Assembly (NCBI RefSeq): GCF_030167925.1
Contig: NZ_JASKUT010000001.1
Span: 496,001-560,000 of the forward strand
Length of the DNA: 64,000 nucleotides
Direction of reading: 5' to 3'
Source of the DNA: Paenibacillus silviterrae
GTDB lineage: Bacteria; Bacillota; Bacilli; Paenibacillales; NBRC-103111
The translations under genes and the position numbers were made by a program. Below the pieces are notes generated by a model. It saw nothing but the letters and a program-made list of their open reading frames with translations. It was not told where the DNA came from and did no database searches. This document shows positions 36,524 through 45,251 of the stretch, piece by piece (position 1 is the stretch's first letter; each line of letters begins with the position of its first letter).

Positions 36524-38065
36524 ATGAAACGTTTATCCAAGTCCATGGCTGCCATCGCCTTGTCCTTATCCATATTGGCGGCGGGCTGCAGCAAGGCTCC
36601 GGCCCCTTCGGCCGATAACGGCAAGAGCTCAGCCGAGAAACCTATAGAGATCAGCTGGCTTAGCTTTGATTTTCCGGAGGAGGACGGCTCTTACGTTCAA
36701 CAATGGATGGAGAAAAAGTTCAATGTCAAAATCAAAAATATACGGATCGACCGTACGAACTGGAAGGATCAGCTGAATGTGCGTCTTGCTACCAATGAGC
36801 TGCCGGACGTATGGCTGCTCTGGGGCTTGGCGGATGTCCGCGCCTATTCGCAGCAGGGATTGCTCGCCGAGCTGCCCATCGAGGAAATCAAGAAGAATAT
36901 GCCGACCTTGGCCGATTTTGTTAACAAGAATCAGCCGGAGGCATGGAATGACGGGGTCATTAACGGAAAAAGCTACGGAATCCCCATTACCAACCTGGAG
37001 GGTGTCATTCCGCTGAACCCGTTCTACAATCAGGACTGGCTTAAGGCTGTCGGGTACAATGAGCCGCCGAAGACATTGAAGGAATTCGAGGATGTCATCT
37101 ATAAATTCAGGAATAACGATCCGGACGGGAACGGCAAGAAGGATACCTACGGACTTACGGCATTAGGCAAAACGAATATCGCGGAATCACTGCAGTATGT
37201 GTTCGGCGCCTACCAAACAAACCCGAGCTATTGGGTGAAGGACAAAGAGGGCAAGCTTGTGTACGGGATGGTGACCGAGCAATCCCGAGAGGCGTTCCGA
37301 TCCCTGAACAAATGGTTTAAGGATGGGGTGCTGGATCCGGAATTCCTCACTAGCGACGGGAAGCGGGGAGAGTTCGTTAACAAACGCGTCGGCGTAGACA
37401 CACACAACTGGTCTAACTTCCGTCCGAACGGCGTGATCGGCTTGGCTGCCGCCAAGAACGGCGTCAAGATTGTGGCGGGGAAAGCGCTGGACGGCCCATA
37501 CGGCACAGGCAAGCTGTCGGCTTGGGGGCTGACCGGCAATTATTTGGGCATGAGCGTGGATGCGGGCAAGGATCCGAAGAAAAAAGCGAAAATTTACGAA
37601 ATCCTGAATTCGATGTATTCGGATAAAGAGAGCTTCATGGCGACTCAATACGGGGAGGAGGGCGTACATTACACCATGCAGAACGGTATGCCGGTGCCGA
37701 AGGAGGAGTACGTCGATACGAAGAAGAAAATTTCCGCAGGACTCGGAAGCTACTATGGGCTGCTCTCGAAGAAGGCCAAAGCGTTCGAGACGTACTCCTT
37801 CCCGGCAAGCGACCTTGCTCTTCGGGAACAGGTCACGCAAGGAGTTGAGACCCTGTTCAACATCAAGTTCAATATCAACGCGGTGCAGAAGTACCCGGAT
37901 CTGCCTAATTTGGAGAAGGAGCATTTTATCAAATTTATTACCGGAGAAATCGATCTGGATAAGGGCTTCGATAAATTCGTGGAGTCCTGGAAGAAAGCGG
38001 GCGGAGAAGAAATTACGAATGAGGTCAATGCGACCTACAAGGCACAACAATCCGGCAAAAAGTAA
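36524..38065 (+). CDS. Extracellular solute-binding lipoprotein (LipO/AlgQ-like)
   Basis: A 513-residue lipoprotein with lipobox LAAGC (Cys22) and calcium-loop-like DPDGNGKKDT. It is the capture subunit for permeases 34588 and 35520. The ribosome-binding site is GGGAGG. It is more divergent from 2737 and 8057 than those two are from each other, so its ligand probably differs. A TATAAT at 38077-38082 just after the stop may start the next transcript. Confidence 0.93.
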   Translation: MKRLSKSMAAIALSLSILAAGCSKAPAPSADNGKSSAEKPIEISWLSFDFPEEDGSYVQQWMEKKFNVKIKNIRIDRTNWKDQLNVRLATNELPDVWLLWGLADVRAYSQQGLLAELPIEEIKKNMPTLADFVNKNQPEAWNDGVINGKSYGIPITNLEGVIPLNPFYNQDWLKAVGYNEPPKTLKEFEDVIYKFRNNDPDGNGKKDTYGLTALGKTNIAESLQYVFGAYQTNPSYWVKDKEGKLVYGMVTEQSREAFRSLNKWFKDGVLDPEFLTSDGKRGEFVNKRVGVDTHNWSNFRPNGVIGLAAAKNGVKIVAGKALDGPYGTGKLSAWGLTGNYLGMSVDAGKDPKKKAKIYEILNSMYSDKESFMATQYGEEGVHYTMQNGMPVPKEEYVDTKKKISAGLGSYYGLLSKKAKAFETYSFPASDLALREQVTQGVETLFNIKFNINAVQKYPDLPNLEKEHFIKFITGEIDLDKGFDKFVESWKKAGGEEITNEVNATYKAQQSGKK

Positions 38066-38179
38066 GGGGAAGATGTTATAATGACAATGACTCGCATCAG
38101 GTTGCTGTTGTAGGGGACCCACAGCGGGTCATTGTTGTCGTTTGGGAAGTCATGCCGCTGGACGGGGAGGATTCATACA

Positions 38180-39010
38180 TTGGGGTATGAATTTTTGTAC
38201 CATTTTTATCCTAAGGTCATTAGTGTTCATATAAGAGATAACCAATTCTGGGAGGATCAACACTATGTTGTGCACCAGAATCATACCCAGTTTTGCAACT
38301 TCGGCTACGCCTTTGCCGGCAGGGGGAGGCTGGTCGTCAACGGGCAAGAGCACGAGATTCGCGCGAACAGGCTGTTTCACTTTGCCAATCATCAGCAGAT
38401 CCATTTCACGGTGCCACAGGAGGATCCCCTTCAATATATTACGATCCATTATACGTATAAGCTTCTGTCTTGGGCCGGCTCGGACTTGCGCATGATCGAA
38501 GGTCCGGAGGAGGGTCTGCCGTTCAACCGGATTGAATCCGCCGATGAATATCAAGTGAAGGACCGAATGGAGGAGCTGCATCGTTTGTGGACCTCCAAAG
38601 GAGCGGACTATGAAGCTCATACGAGTCACGTGTTTCAGAGAATGATCTACGAGCTCTTGGTTACGCTTCAGGAGCGAAGAACGAGTGAGGATCCCAATGC
38701 CAAGCTGATTCATGCGGCCATGAACTATATCAAGCATCACTATCGCGAACCGCTCCAGCGCGACGAACTGGCCAGAGCGGCTGCCGTGTCGCCAAGCTAT
38801 TTTTCCATTCTGTTTAAAAAATACTCGGGCTTTACGCTAACGCAATATATTCATAAGCTGCGCATGGATAAGGCCAAGCTGCTGCTTCGCAGCACGAGGG
38901 AGCCGATCGCTCTGATCGCCAAGGAGGTCGGCTTTGATGACGCCCTATATTTTGCACGCATTTTTTCCCGGGAGACAGGACGTTCTCCCAGTGAGTACAG
39001 GAAGGGCTAG
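38180..39010 (+). CDS. AraC-family regulator with cupin-like N-terminus
   Basis: A 276-residue soluble regulator. The N-terminal half is AraC_binding/cupin-like (YAFAGRGRLVVNGQEHEI), and the C-terminal AraC HTH carries VSPSYFSILFKKYSGF and DALYFARIFSRETGRSPSEYR. The start at TTG 38180 is chosen because GGGGAGG lies nine bases before it; an in-frame TTG at 38132 has no such site. It sits between the 34588 importer and the 39126 operon and might regulate either. Confidence 0.85.
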   Translation: MGYEFLYHFYPKVISVHIRDNQFWEDQHYVVHQNHTQFCNFGYAFAGRGRLVVNGQEHEIRANRLFHFANHQQIHFTVPQEDPLQYITIHYTYKLLSWAGSDLRMIEGPEEGLPFNRIESADEYQVKDRMEELHRLWTSKGADYEAHTSHVFQRMIYELLVTLQERRTSEDPNAKLIHAAMNYIKHHYREPLQRDELARAAAVSPSYFSILFKKYSGFTLTQYIHKLRMDKAKLLLRSTREPIALIAKEVGFDDALYFARIFSRETGRSPSEYRKG

Positions 39011-39018
39011 AAAACCGT

Positions 39019-39080
39019 TACAATTGTCTATATATCCAGATTAATCGTCCATTTACCTCCATAATATCAGCCTATATGAT
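39019..39080 (+). promoter_or_regulatory. Activator-type promoter of the 39126 operon (shared regulon element)
   Basis: TACAATTGTCTATA begins at 39019, and a second copy, ATCGTCCATTTAC, starts 21 bp after the matching bases. The -35 is TTTACC (39052-39057), the spacer 17 bp, the -10 TATGAT (39075-39080). The upstream element starts 56 bp before the -10, exactly as at 27313 and 32153. Confidence 0.65.
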
Positions 39081-39125
39081 GAGTATAGCGCAGTAACAAT
39101 CGAGCATATAGTTGGAGGAGATAAC

Positions 39126-40358
39126 GTGGTTGACCCTATGCAGTTAAGGCTGAATGAGAGAAGAGCCCCCCGGATTTTGCTTCGTTCCTCTTGGCAGGTC
39201 GTCAACATTGGAGACATCGCTCATACCCCGGGGGTGCTTGCCCTGCTGGAGCAGCAAATCCCCGAGGCGGAGGTCATCCTGTGGGCGTCCGACGACATTA
39301 CGGAGGAGGTCATGGCCATGGAGCATAAGCGCTTCCCGAATTTACGTATTGTCAAGGGACGCTTCGATGCTACCGGCAGGGCCACGAACAAGGAGTTGGC
39401 CGATGCGGTGGCCTGGTGCGATTTTCTGCTGCACGGCTCCGGTCCTTATCTGGTAGCGACCGAAGATGTAAGGGCTTTCGTAGCGGCCACGGGGAAGCCG
39501 TTCGGCGTTTTCGGCATCACCTATTCCGGCAACCTCATCGAGAAGGACATGTTGAATCAGGCGGATTTTATCTATTTCCGAGACTCGGTCTCCTTGGCTA
39601 AGGCGAAGGAAATGGGCATTGCTTGTCCGGTCATGGAGTTCGGTCCGGACGGAGCCTTCTCCGTTGATCTGCGTGACGAGGAGAGGGCGGAGCAATTTTT
39701 GCAGGCAAACGGGCTGGAGGAAGGAGCCTTCCTGTGCTGTATTCCGAAGCTGCGGTATACCCCCTATTGGAAAATACGGAACAGCGCCTTCCTCGAAGAC
39801 AGGCATCAGCGGAATGAGCAGATGAAGGAGCACGACCATGTGCTGCTCCGTGAGGCCATTATCGCCATCGTCCGTGAGACCGGCAAGAAAATTTTGCTCT
39901 GTCCGGAGGATAGCACCCAGATGGAGGTCGGCCGGGAGATGATCCTGGAGAAGCTTCCTGAGGATGTACGCCGTCATGTCATTTGGAAGGAAAGCTTCTG
40001 GTTAACGGACGAGGCCCTGAGCGTCTATGTTCGCTCTGCGGGATTGTTCGGCAATGAAATGCACTCTCCGATCATGTGCATCGGCAACGGCATCCCTGCC
40101 ATTGTCTGCCGGTGGGAGGAGCAGACCAGCAAGGGCTATATGTGGCGTGACATCGGACTTGGGGAATGGTTGTTCGATATGGATTCGGAAGCGGACCGGA
40201 GCCGGTTGGTTGCAGCGGTGCTGGAGCTCGCGAAGCAGCCCGAGGAGGCTAAGCGCAAAGCACTCGCTGCGCGGGATTACGTTAGTCAATGCCAGCTGCG
40301 GATGGTGGAGACCCTCAAAGGGGCACTGCGCCGATTCGCGGAACGAACGACAGGCTAG
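39126..40358 (+). CDS. Polysaccharide pyruvyl transferase-family protein
   Basis: A 410-residue protein resembling the polysaccharide pyruvyltransferase family (PF04230), with an N-terminal [18 protein letters not shown] block and Rossmann-like strands ([19 protein letters not shown]). Characterised members add pyruvate ketals to surface sugars using phosphoenolpyruvate. Many distant members act on other substrates, so the reaction here is uncertain. It starts with GTG 39126 after GGAGGAGA. The SGNH hydrolase gene follows 16 bp on, so the two probably work on one glycan. It has no signal peptide. Confidence 0.8.
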   Translation: MVDPMQLRLNERRAPRILLRSSWQVVNIGDIAHTPGVLALLEQQIPEAEVILWASDDITEEVMAMEHKRFPNLRIVKGRFDATGRATNKELADAVAWCDFLLHGSGPYLVATEDVRAFVAATGKPFGVFGITYSGNLIEKDMLNQADFIYFRDSVSLAKAKEMGIACPVMEFGPDGAFSVDLRDEERAEQFLQANGLEEGAFLCCIPKLRYTPYWKIRNSAFLEDRHQRNEQMKEHDHVLLREAIIAIVRETGKKILLCPEDSTQMEVGREMILEKLPEDVRRHVIWKESFWLTDEALSVYVRSAGLFGNEMHSPIMCIGNGIPAIVCRWEEQTSKGYMWRDIGLGEWLFDMDSEADRSRLVAAVLELAKQPEEAKRKALAARDYVSQCQLRMVETLKGALRRFAERTTG

Positions 40359-40374
40359 AAGGGAGCGTTTCGGA

Positions 40375-41394
40375 ATGCTGTGGAATAATATGGAGCTGCA
40401 TAACGTGGCGGAGGTGGAGGCAAACGAGCTCACTCCGGGCTTGACCCTGCAGCGATACCCCCGTCACGTCAGGGAAGCCTTGAGCGAACGAGGCAGGTTT
40501 ATCGCGCAGCAGGCAAGCGGCTGCGAAATCCGCTTCGTGACGGAGGCCGCTAACCTGAGAGTCGGGTTGACGGCGGTCGAGGGAGACGGAGACGTAATGG
40601 TGTTTCAGGGGGACTTCTTTCACTCCCATCATAGACTCCAAGCCGGTGTACTGCATACGCTTCATCTGGAGCGAAAGCTTGATCTGAGCAAGGTAGAGCC
40701 TAAGGTGCTGGAGGGACAGCGGTTTTCTCCTAAGGTATGGCGTTTGTTTTTATGCCGGTACACAGCACGGTTTCACGGGCTCGAAGCCTTCGGCCATGAG
40801 GTTCGTCCGCCTGCCTCGGAGGAGCTTCCGGCCCGCCGCTGGATCGCCTACGGCTCCTCGATCACGCATGGGGGTATCGCGCTGAACAATTATCACTCCT
40901 ATATTCAGCTGGCTGCCCGCAGGCTCGGTGTGGATGTGCTCAATCTGGGGTTAAGCGGGGCATGCTTATGCGAGCCGGCCGTTTCGGACTACTTGAGCTC
41001 ACGGGACGATTGGGACTTCGCTTCTCTCGAGCTCGGGGTGAACATGCGCGGCTCCTTCACGCCGGAGCAGTTCCGGGAACGGGCGGAGTATCTTATCGAG
41101 TCGATCTGCTCGAAGCACCCGGAAAAGCCTGTAGCCGTCATTACCGTATACCCGAACGGTGCCACTTACGAAACCACCCCAAGCATAGCAGGGCAAAATC
41201 AGGCGGCTTACAGCGACATCCTTCGCGAGCTGGTGCAGAGCAGCAAGCATCAACGGCTTTATCTGCTGGAAGGATCGGATATTCTTCCGGACTTCTCGGG
41301 GCTGGCCTGGGATTTGCTTCATCCCTCGGACTACGGCCATATGCTGATGGGAGAGCATGTAAGCCGCCACCTTCGAGCGATCATCGGATTGTAA
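40375..41394 (+). CDS. SGNH/GDSL-family hydrolase (carbohydrate esterase-like)
   Basis: A 339-residue cytoplasmic-looking hydrolase. An N-terminal beta-rich domain of about 150 residues precedes the SGNH core. Block I is AYGSSITHG (Ser162 as nucleophile), block III LGVNM, and block V WDLLHPSDYGH with Asp313 and His316. Such proteins usually remove acyl groups from sugars. The start at ATG 40375 fits GAAGGGAGC upstream; earlier in-frame codons overlap the previous gene. It pairs with the pyruvyltransferase-like gene in one transcript and ends at a terminator. Confidence 0.87.
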   Translation: MLWNNMELHNVAEVEANELTPGLTLQRYPRHVREALSERGRFIAQQASGCEIRFVTEAANLRVGLTAVEGDGDVMVFQGDFFHSHHRLQAGVLHTLHLERKLDLSKVEPKVLEGQRFSPKVWRLFLCRYTARFHGLEAFGHEVRPPASEELPARRWIAYGSSITHGGIALNNYHSYIQLAARRLGVDVLNLGLSGACLCEPAVSDYLSSRDDWDFASLELGVNMRGSFTPEQFRERAEYLIESICSKHPEKPVAVITVYPNGATYETTPSIAGQNQAAYSDILRELVQSSKHQRLYLLEGSDILPDFSGLAWDLLHPSDYGHMLMGEHVSRHLRAIIGL

Positions 41395-41404
41395 TCATAC
41401 ACGA

Positions 41405-41438
41405 ACCCAAGTGCCTAATATGGTGCTTGGTTTTTTTT
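41405..41438 (+). terminator. Rho-independent terminator after the SGNH hydrolase
   Basis: CCAAGTGCC pairs with GGTGCTTGG (two wobble pairs), followed by eight T residues. Confidence 0.8.
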
Positions 41439-41518
41439 CATGAGGGGATGGTCTGTGATTCCCTTATGCCTTAAGTGGTAATCGCTGCGACAGATGTGAT
41501 AACATAATTTTACTGACG

Positions 41519-43132
41519 GTGGACGCGCACCATGTGATCCCTGATGAATCTAAAGAAAGCGGGACTAAACGATTGAATATGGAAGGCAAACAAACGTACC
41601 GATTCAGCGAAGCACCCATCTGGGAGCTGCAGCTAGCATATTACGAGCAACAAGGAACAAGGGCTTGGAGCCAGGTTCCGCAGTATATAACGAACAACCC
41701 CAAGATGGCTACAGCCTATGCAGAGATGATCTTCGGGTTTCTTCAAGACTTGGCGGCAAAAGGGGAAGTTTCGGAGCCGGTTACCCTGCTTGAGCTTGGA
41801 GCAGGCTCGGGGCGCCTGGCGTATCACATCTTGAAGTGCTTATGCGAGCTAAAGGAAGAAGCGGGATTGGAGCTGCCCCCTTTTCGCTATGTACTTACGG
41901 ATTTCTCTTGGAATCATATCAAGGATTGGCAAAGCCATCCTTCCCTGCAAGCATGGGTCCAGGAGGGACTGCTGGATTTCGCAAGGTTCGATGCCGTGAA
42001 GGACACGGAGCTGCATTTGGTCGTATCGGAAACGACCATCCGGCCTGGGGACTTGAAGCAGCCCCTCTTGGTGATCGCGAATTACTTTTTCGACGGGATC
42101 CCGCAAGAGCTCATTTATGTAGGAGACGGCAGCATTTACGAATGCGATGTCGTGCTGGAGTTTCCTGAGCATTACGGCGAGCTGCCGCCGTCGGAAGCAT
42201 TGCAAAGCATTACGATGACCTATGAGTATCGGCATGAGCCCCTCTATGAAGCGGAGGATTACCCATATCGAGAGCTGATCTCCCTTTATCTGGAGGAGCT
42301 GGAGGATTCGCATATCCTGCTTCCGGTTGCCGGTTTACGCTGTATGGAGCGGTTGGGCCAATTGTCCGTGTCGGGCTTCCTCCTCATCACCTCGGACAAA
42401 GGCGATCATCGGCTGGATAACTGGAGATTCACGGAGCCGCCCCAATTGATTCATCACGGCAGCTTTTCGTTAACGGCCAACTACCATGCGCTTTGGTATG
42501 AGTTTGAGCAGAGAGGAGCCTTCTCTCTGTTCCCCGCCCAGCATTATAGAAATATTAATGTCGGCTGCATCTTCATGCTGGAGAACGCGAAAAGCTACGC
42601 CCAGACCCGGCTTGCGTACCGGCGGTTTATCGAGCGATTCGGGCCGGACGAGTTCTTTAGCCTGAAGGAATGGGTGGACCGGAATACGGAAACGATGGAA
42701 TTGCAGCAGTTGATAGCATTTTGGCGATTGGGCGGGTACGATGCGGAGTTTTTCATCCAGAACGCGAAGCGTATCACCGGATTGCTGCCGGACGAAAGCG
42801 ACGAGGATTTGCTCGATATTCAAGCCGGAATCCGTATCATGTGGTCTTCGTACTTTGAGCTGAAGCTAGGATATGACTTGGCGCTTGACGCCGGCTTGGT
42901 GCTGTTCGAGATGAATTTGTACGAGGATGCGAAGTATTTTCTGGATATCTCCGTTGAGGCGGATGAAGAGGGCACGGTACCCACGGTGTTCCAGTGCCTC
43001 GCGATCTGCAGCTATGAGCTGGGGATGGAAGAGGCTGCAGTGGAATATCTGCAGAAGGCGTTGGCATTGGAGCCGGAGCATGAAGAGGCGCTGGCTCTCA
43101 TGGCCTGCTTGAAGGAAGCTTTACAGGACTGA
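41519..43132 (+). CDS. SAM-dependent methyltransferase-like protein with C-terminal TPR
   Basis: A 537-residue protein. Residues 89-100 (TLLELGAGSGRL) form the SAM-binding motif I of class I methyltransferases, and the following FRYVLTDFS and VIANYFFDGIPQELI are reminiscent of the MidA/NDUFAF7 group (inference). The C-terminal 100 residues look like TPR repeats (AVEYLQKALALEPEHEEALALM). The start is uncertain: GTG 41519 gives the longest form, but a -10-like CATAAT lies just before it, and ATG 41579 is the alternative. The next AraC gene begins 13 bp after its stop, so they share a transcript. The methyl acceptor is unknown. Confidence 0.7.
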   Translation: MDAHHVIPDESKESGTKRLNMEGKQTYRFSEAPIWELQLAYYEQQGTRAWSQVPQYITNNPKMATAYAEMIFGFLQDLAAKGEVSEPVTLLELGAGSGRLAYHILKCLCELKEEAGLELPPFRYVLTDFSWNHIKDWQSHPSLQAWVQEGLLDFARFDAVKDTELHLVVSETTIRPGDLKQPLLVIANYFFDGIPQELIYVGDGSIYECDVVLEFPEHYGELPPSEALQSITMTYEYRHEPLYEAEDYPYRELISLYLEELEDSHILLPVAGLRCMERLGQLSVSGFLLITSDKGDHRLDNWRFTEPPQLIHHGSFSLTANYHALWYEFEQRGAFSLFPAQHYRNINVGCIFMLENAKSYAQTRLAYRRFIERFGPDEFFSLKEWVDRNTETMELQQLIAFWRLGGYDAEFFIQNAKRITGLLPDESDEDLLDIQAGIRIMWSSYFELKLGYDLALDAGLVLFEMNLYEDAKYFLDISVEADEEGTVPTVFQCLAICSYELGMEEAAVEYLQKALALEPEHEEALALMACLKEALQD

Positions 43133-43145
43133 CGGAGAGGATCCA

Positions 43146-43967
43146 ATGAAAACATATTATTATAATCCGGAAAATCCGTATCGACAGGACCCGGATGTTC
43201 ACCTGCTCTACTGGGGCAGGGAGGACTGCGCTCCCGGGCATGCCGTCGGGCCGATGGTCCGCGATATGTACAAAATCCATTTCATTCACAGCGGAACCGG
43301 GATCGTACAAGTCGGGGACCAGATGGTTTCCCTTGGCCCAGGTCAGGCCTTCCTGATCTATCCGGATGTCTTAACTTATTATGAAGCGGACCGGCAGACG
43401 CCTTGGGTGTATTCCTGGCTGGCCTTCCGAGGGGAGCAGGTCGAATCGATCCTGGCACGTACCCGGCTGAGTCCGGAGCAGCCGGTCTTCCCCATGGACG
43501 TCAAGGTCATGCCGACGATGTTCGAGCAGCTGACGCTCGCTTCCACTCAAGGGCCGGGAGCCGACCTGCAAATCAAAGCATTGTTGTATCATTTTCTCTC
43601 CGTTCTTACGGAGGTCTGTCCGCATACGTCTCCTGAGGACCTAGGCTGGAAGAAGCAGGATTCGTATATTATGCAGTGCATCGAATATTTGCATGCCCAC
43701 TATAGTGAACCGATTTCGATTCACCAGCTCGCCGCGTACCTTAAGCTGGACCGCAAGTATTTATCCGCATTATTTAAACAATCCGTTGGTATGCCGCCAC
43801 AGCAATATTTGCTTCATTACCGGATGGACAAGGCTTGCGAGCTGTTAAGAAAAGGGAACTATTCCATCGGGGAAGTGGCTCGTTCCGTCGGTTATCCGGA
43901 TTCGCTGTTGTTTTCCCGAATGTTCAAGAAGATCAAAGGTGCAGCTCCAAAGCATTACCGTTCATAG
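43146..43967 (+). CDS. AraC-family regulator with cupin-like N-terminus
   Basis: A 273-residue soluble regulator. The N-terminal AraC_binding cupin half shows YKIHFIHSGTGIVQVG and LGPGQAFLIYPDV; the C-terminal HTH shows DRKYLSALFKQSVGMPPQQY and DSLLFSRMFKKIKG. GGAGAGGA precedes the ATG. It is co-transcribed with the SAM/TPR gene and faces the aldo/keto reductase downstream, a plausible target; no terminator lies between them. Confidence 0.9.
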   Translation: MKTYYYNPENPYRQDPDVHLLYWGREDCAPGHAVGPMVRDMYKIHFIHSGTGIVQVGDQMVSLGPGQAFLIYPDVLTYYEADRQTPWVYSWLAFRGEQVESILARTRLSPEQPVFPMDVKVMPTMFEQLTLASTQGPGADLQIKALLYHFLSVLTEVCPHTSPEDLGWKKQDSYIMQCIEYLHAHYSEPISIHQLAAYLKLDRKYLSALFKQSVGMPPQQYLLHYRMDKACELLRKGNYSIGEVARSVGYPDSLLFSRMFKKIKGAAPKHYRS

Positions 43968-44069
43968 CTTCTAATCTGACATAAGTCCATAAAGTTCTTC
44001 CTTGTTGACATAGCCTCCGACGAGCCGTTCCGCTACAATGAGGGTAATTCATTTAGGAGGGTTGACAGG

Positions 44070-45059
44070 ATGGTATATCAAGCAAGCGACACTCGATATG
44101 ACACCATGCTATATCGCCGCTGCGGAAGAAGCGGGCTAAGGCTGCCGGCGATTTCACTGGGACTATGGCACAATTTCGGAGGCATCGATTCCTACGAGAA
44201 CGGAAGAAATCTCGTTAGGAAGGCGTTTGATTCCGGCATTACCCATTTTGATTTGGCGAATAATTACGGTCCGCCGCCCGGGTCAGCCGAAGAGACGTTC
44301 GGCAGGATGCTGCAAGCGGACCTCGCCCCTTACCGCGATGAGATTATCGTCTCCACCAAAGCAGGGTATCACATGTGGCCCGGTCCTTACGGAGAATGGG
44401 GCTCCAAAAAAAATCTCATTGCCAGTCTCAATCAAAGCTTGAAACGAATGAAGCTGGAGTATGTCGATATTTTCTACCATCATCGCCCGGATCCTAACAC
44501 GCCCCTGGAGGAAACCATGGGAGCGCTCGACCAGATCGTCCGTCAGGGCAAAGCGCTTTATGTTGGGATCTCGAACTACAATCCCGAGATGACCCGGGAG
44601 GCTTCCCGCATCTTGAAGGAGCTGGGGACGCCTTGCCTGATCCATCAGCCAAAGTATTCCATGTTTACACGGCATATCGAAGCCGGACTGCAGGATGTCC
44701 TGGAGGAGGAGGGTATCGGCTCGATCGTCTACTCTCCGCTGGAGCACGGAATCCTGACCGATCGCTATGTAAGCGGTATTTCGCCGGATTCGCGAGCGGC
44801 GGGACCGAGCCCGTTCTTACGACCGGAGCATATCAGCGAAGAGCGGATGGACAAGGTGAAGCGATTGACGGAGCTTGCGGCCCAGCGCGGTCAGAAGCTT
44901 TCGCAGATGGCGTTGGCTTGGGTACTGCGGGGAGGAAGAGTGACCTCCGCGTTGATCGGCGCCAGCAAGGTCGGCCATATTGAGGATGCCATAGGGGCGC
45001 TTCAGTCCCTGGATTTCACCGAGGAGGAATTGGCGGCTATCGACGCCATATTGGCGTGA
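44070..45059 (+). CDS. Aldo/keto reductase, YghZ-like
   Basis: A 329-residue NAD(P)H-dependent reductase of the AKR superfamily. The segment FDLANNYGPPPGSAEETFG supplies the catalytic Asp and Tyr, STKAGYHMWPGPYG the catalytic Lys region and FYHHRPDP the His; the closing block SALIGASKV binds cofactor. The PPPGSAEE signature points to the YghZ group, whose E. coli member reduces L-glyceraldehyde 3-phosphate. It may reduce an aldose or aldehyde arising in the neighbouring sugar pathways. AGGAGGG lies before the ATG. It ends at a very strong terminator. Confidence 0.9.
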   Translation: MVYQASDTRYDTMLYRRCGRSGLRLPAISLGLWHNFGGIDSYENGRNLVRKAFDSGITHFDLANNYGPPPGSAEETFGRMLQADLAPYRDEIIVSTKAGYHMWPGPYGEWGSKKNLIASLNQSLKRMKLEYVDIFYHHRPDPNTPLEETMGALDQIVRQGKALYVGISNYNPEMTREASRILKELGTPCLIHQPKYSMFTRHIEAGLQDVLEEEGIGSIVYSPLEHGILTDRYVSGISPDSRAAGPSPFLRPEHISEERMDKVKRLTELAAQRGQKLSQMALAWVLRGGRVTSALIGASKVGHIEDAIGALQSLDFTEEELAAIDAILA

Positions 45060-45086
45060 GCACACCATGAGTACAGCTTCACCTTT

Positions 45087-45132
45087 AAACAAAGCAGGCT
45101 AACGGGTTCAACACCGTTAGCCTGTTTTGTTT
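45087..45132 (+). terminator. Very strong rho-independent terminator
   Basis: AAACAAAGCAGGCTAACGG pairs almost fully with CCGTTAGCCTGTTTTGTTT around a short loop. Confidence 0.93.
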
Positions 45133-45143
45133 ATTGAAAGAAA

Positions 45144-45207
45144 GTCAAAATATGCAGTGAAAAAATCAAGATAACGTTATGCTCGGGCTGCGGCAACAAC
45201 CTATAAT
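45144..45207 (+). promoter_or_regulatory. Promoter with tandem 21-bp operators, permease operon
   Basis: Half-site GTCAAAATATGC (45144) is followed 21 bp on by ATCAAGATAACGTTATGC (45165-45182). The -10 TATAAT is at 45202-45207, 19 bp after the second site, and there is no consensus -35. The same layout occurs at 47054 and 48961, upstream of the other two transcription units of this cluster. A candidate binding site of the response regulator at 50856. Confidence 0.6.
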
Positions 45208-45251
45208 GAATGCATACAAACCTATTATATGAATGAAAGGTGAGTCGCACA

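Noticed and set aside
44005..44039. TTGACA and TACAAT as promoter of the aldo/keto reductase
   Set aside because: The spacer is 23 bp, too long for a sigma-A promoter.
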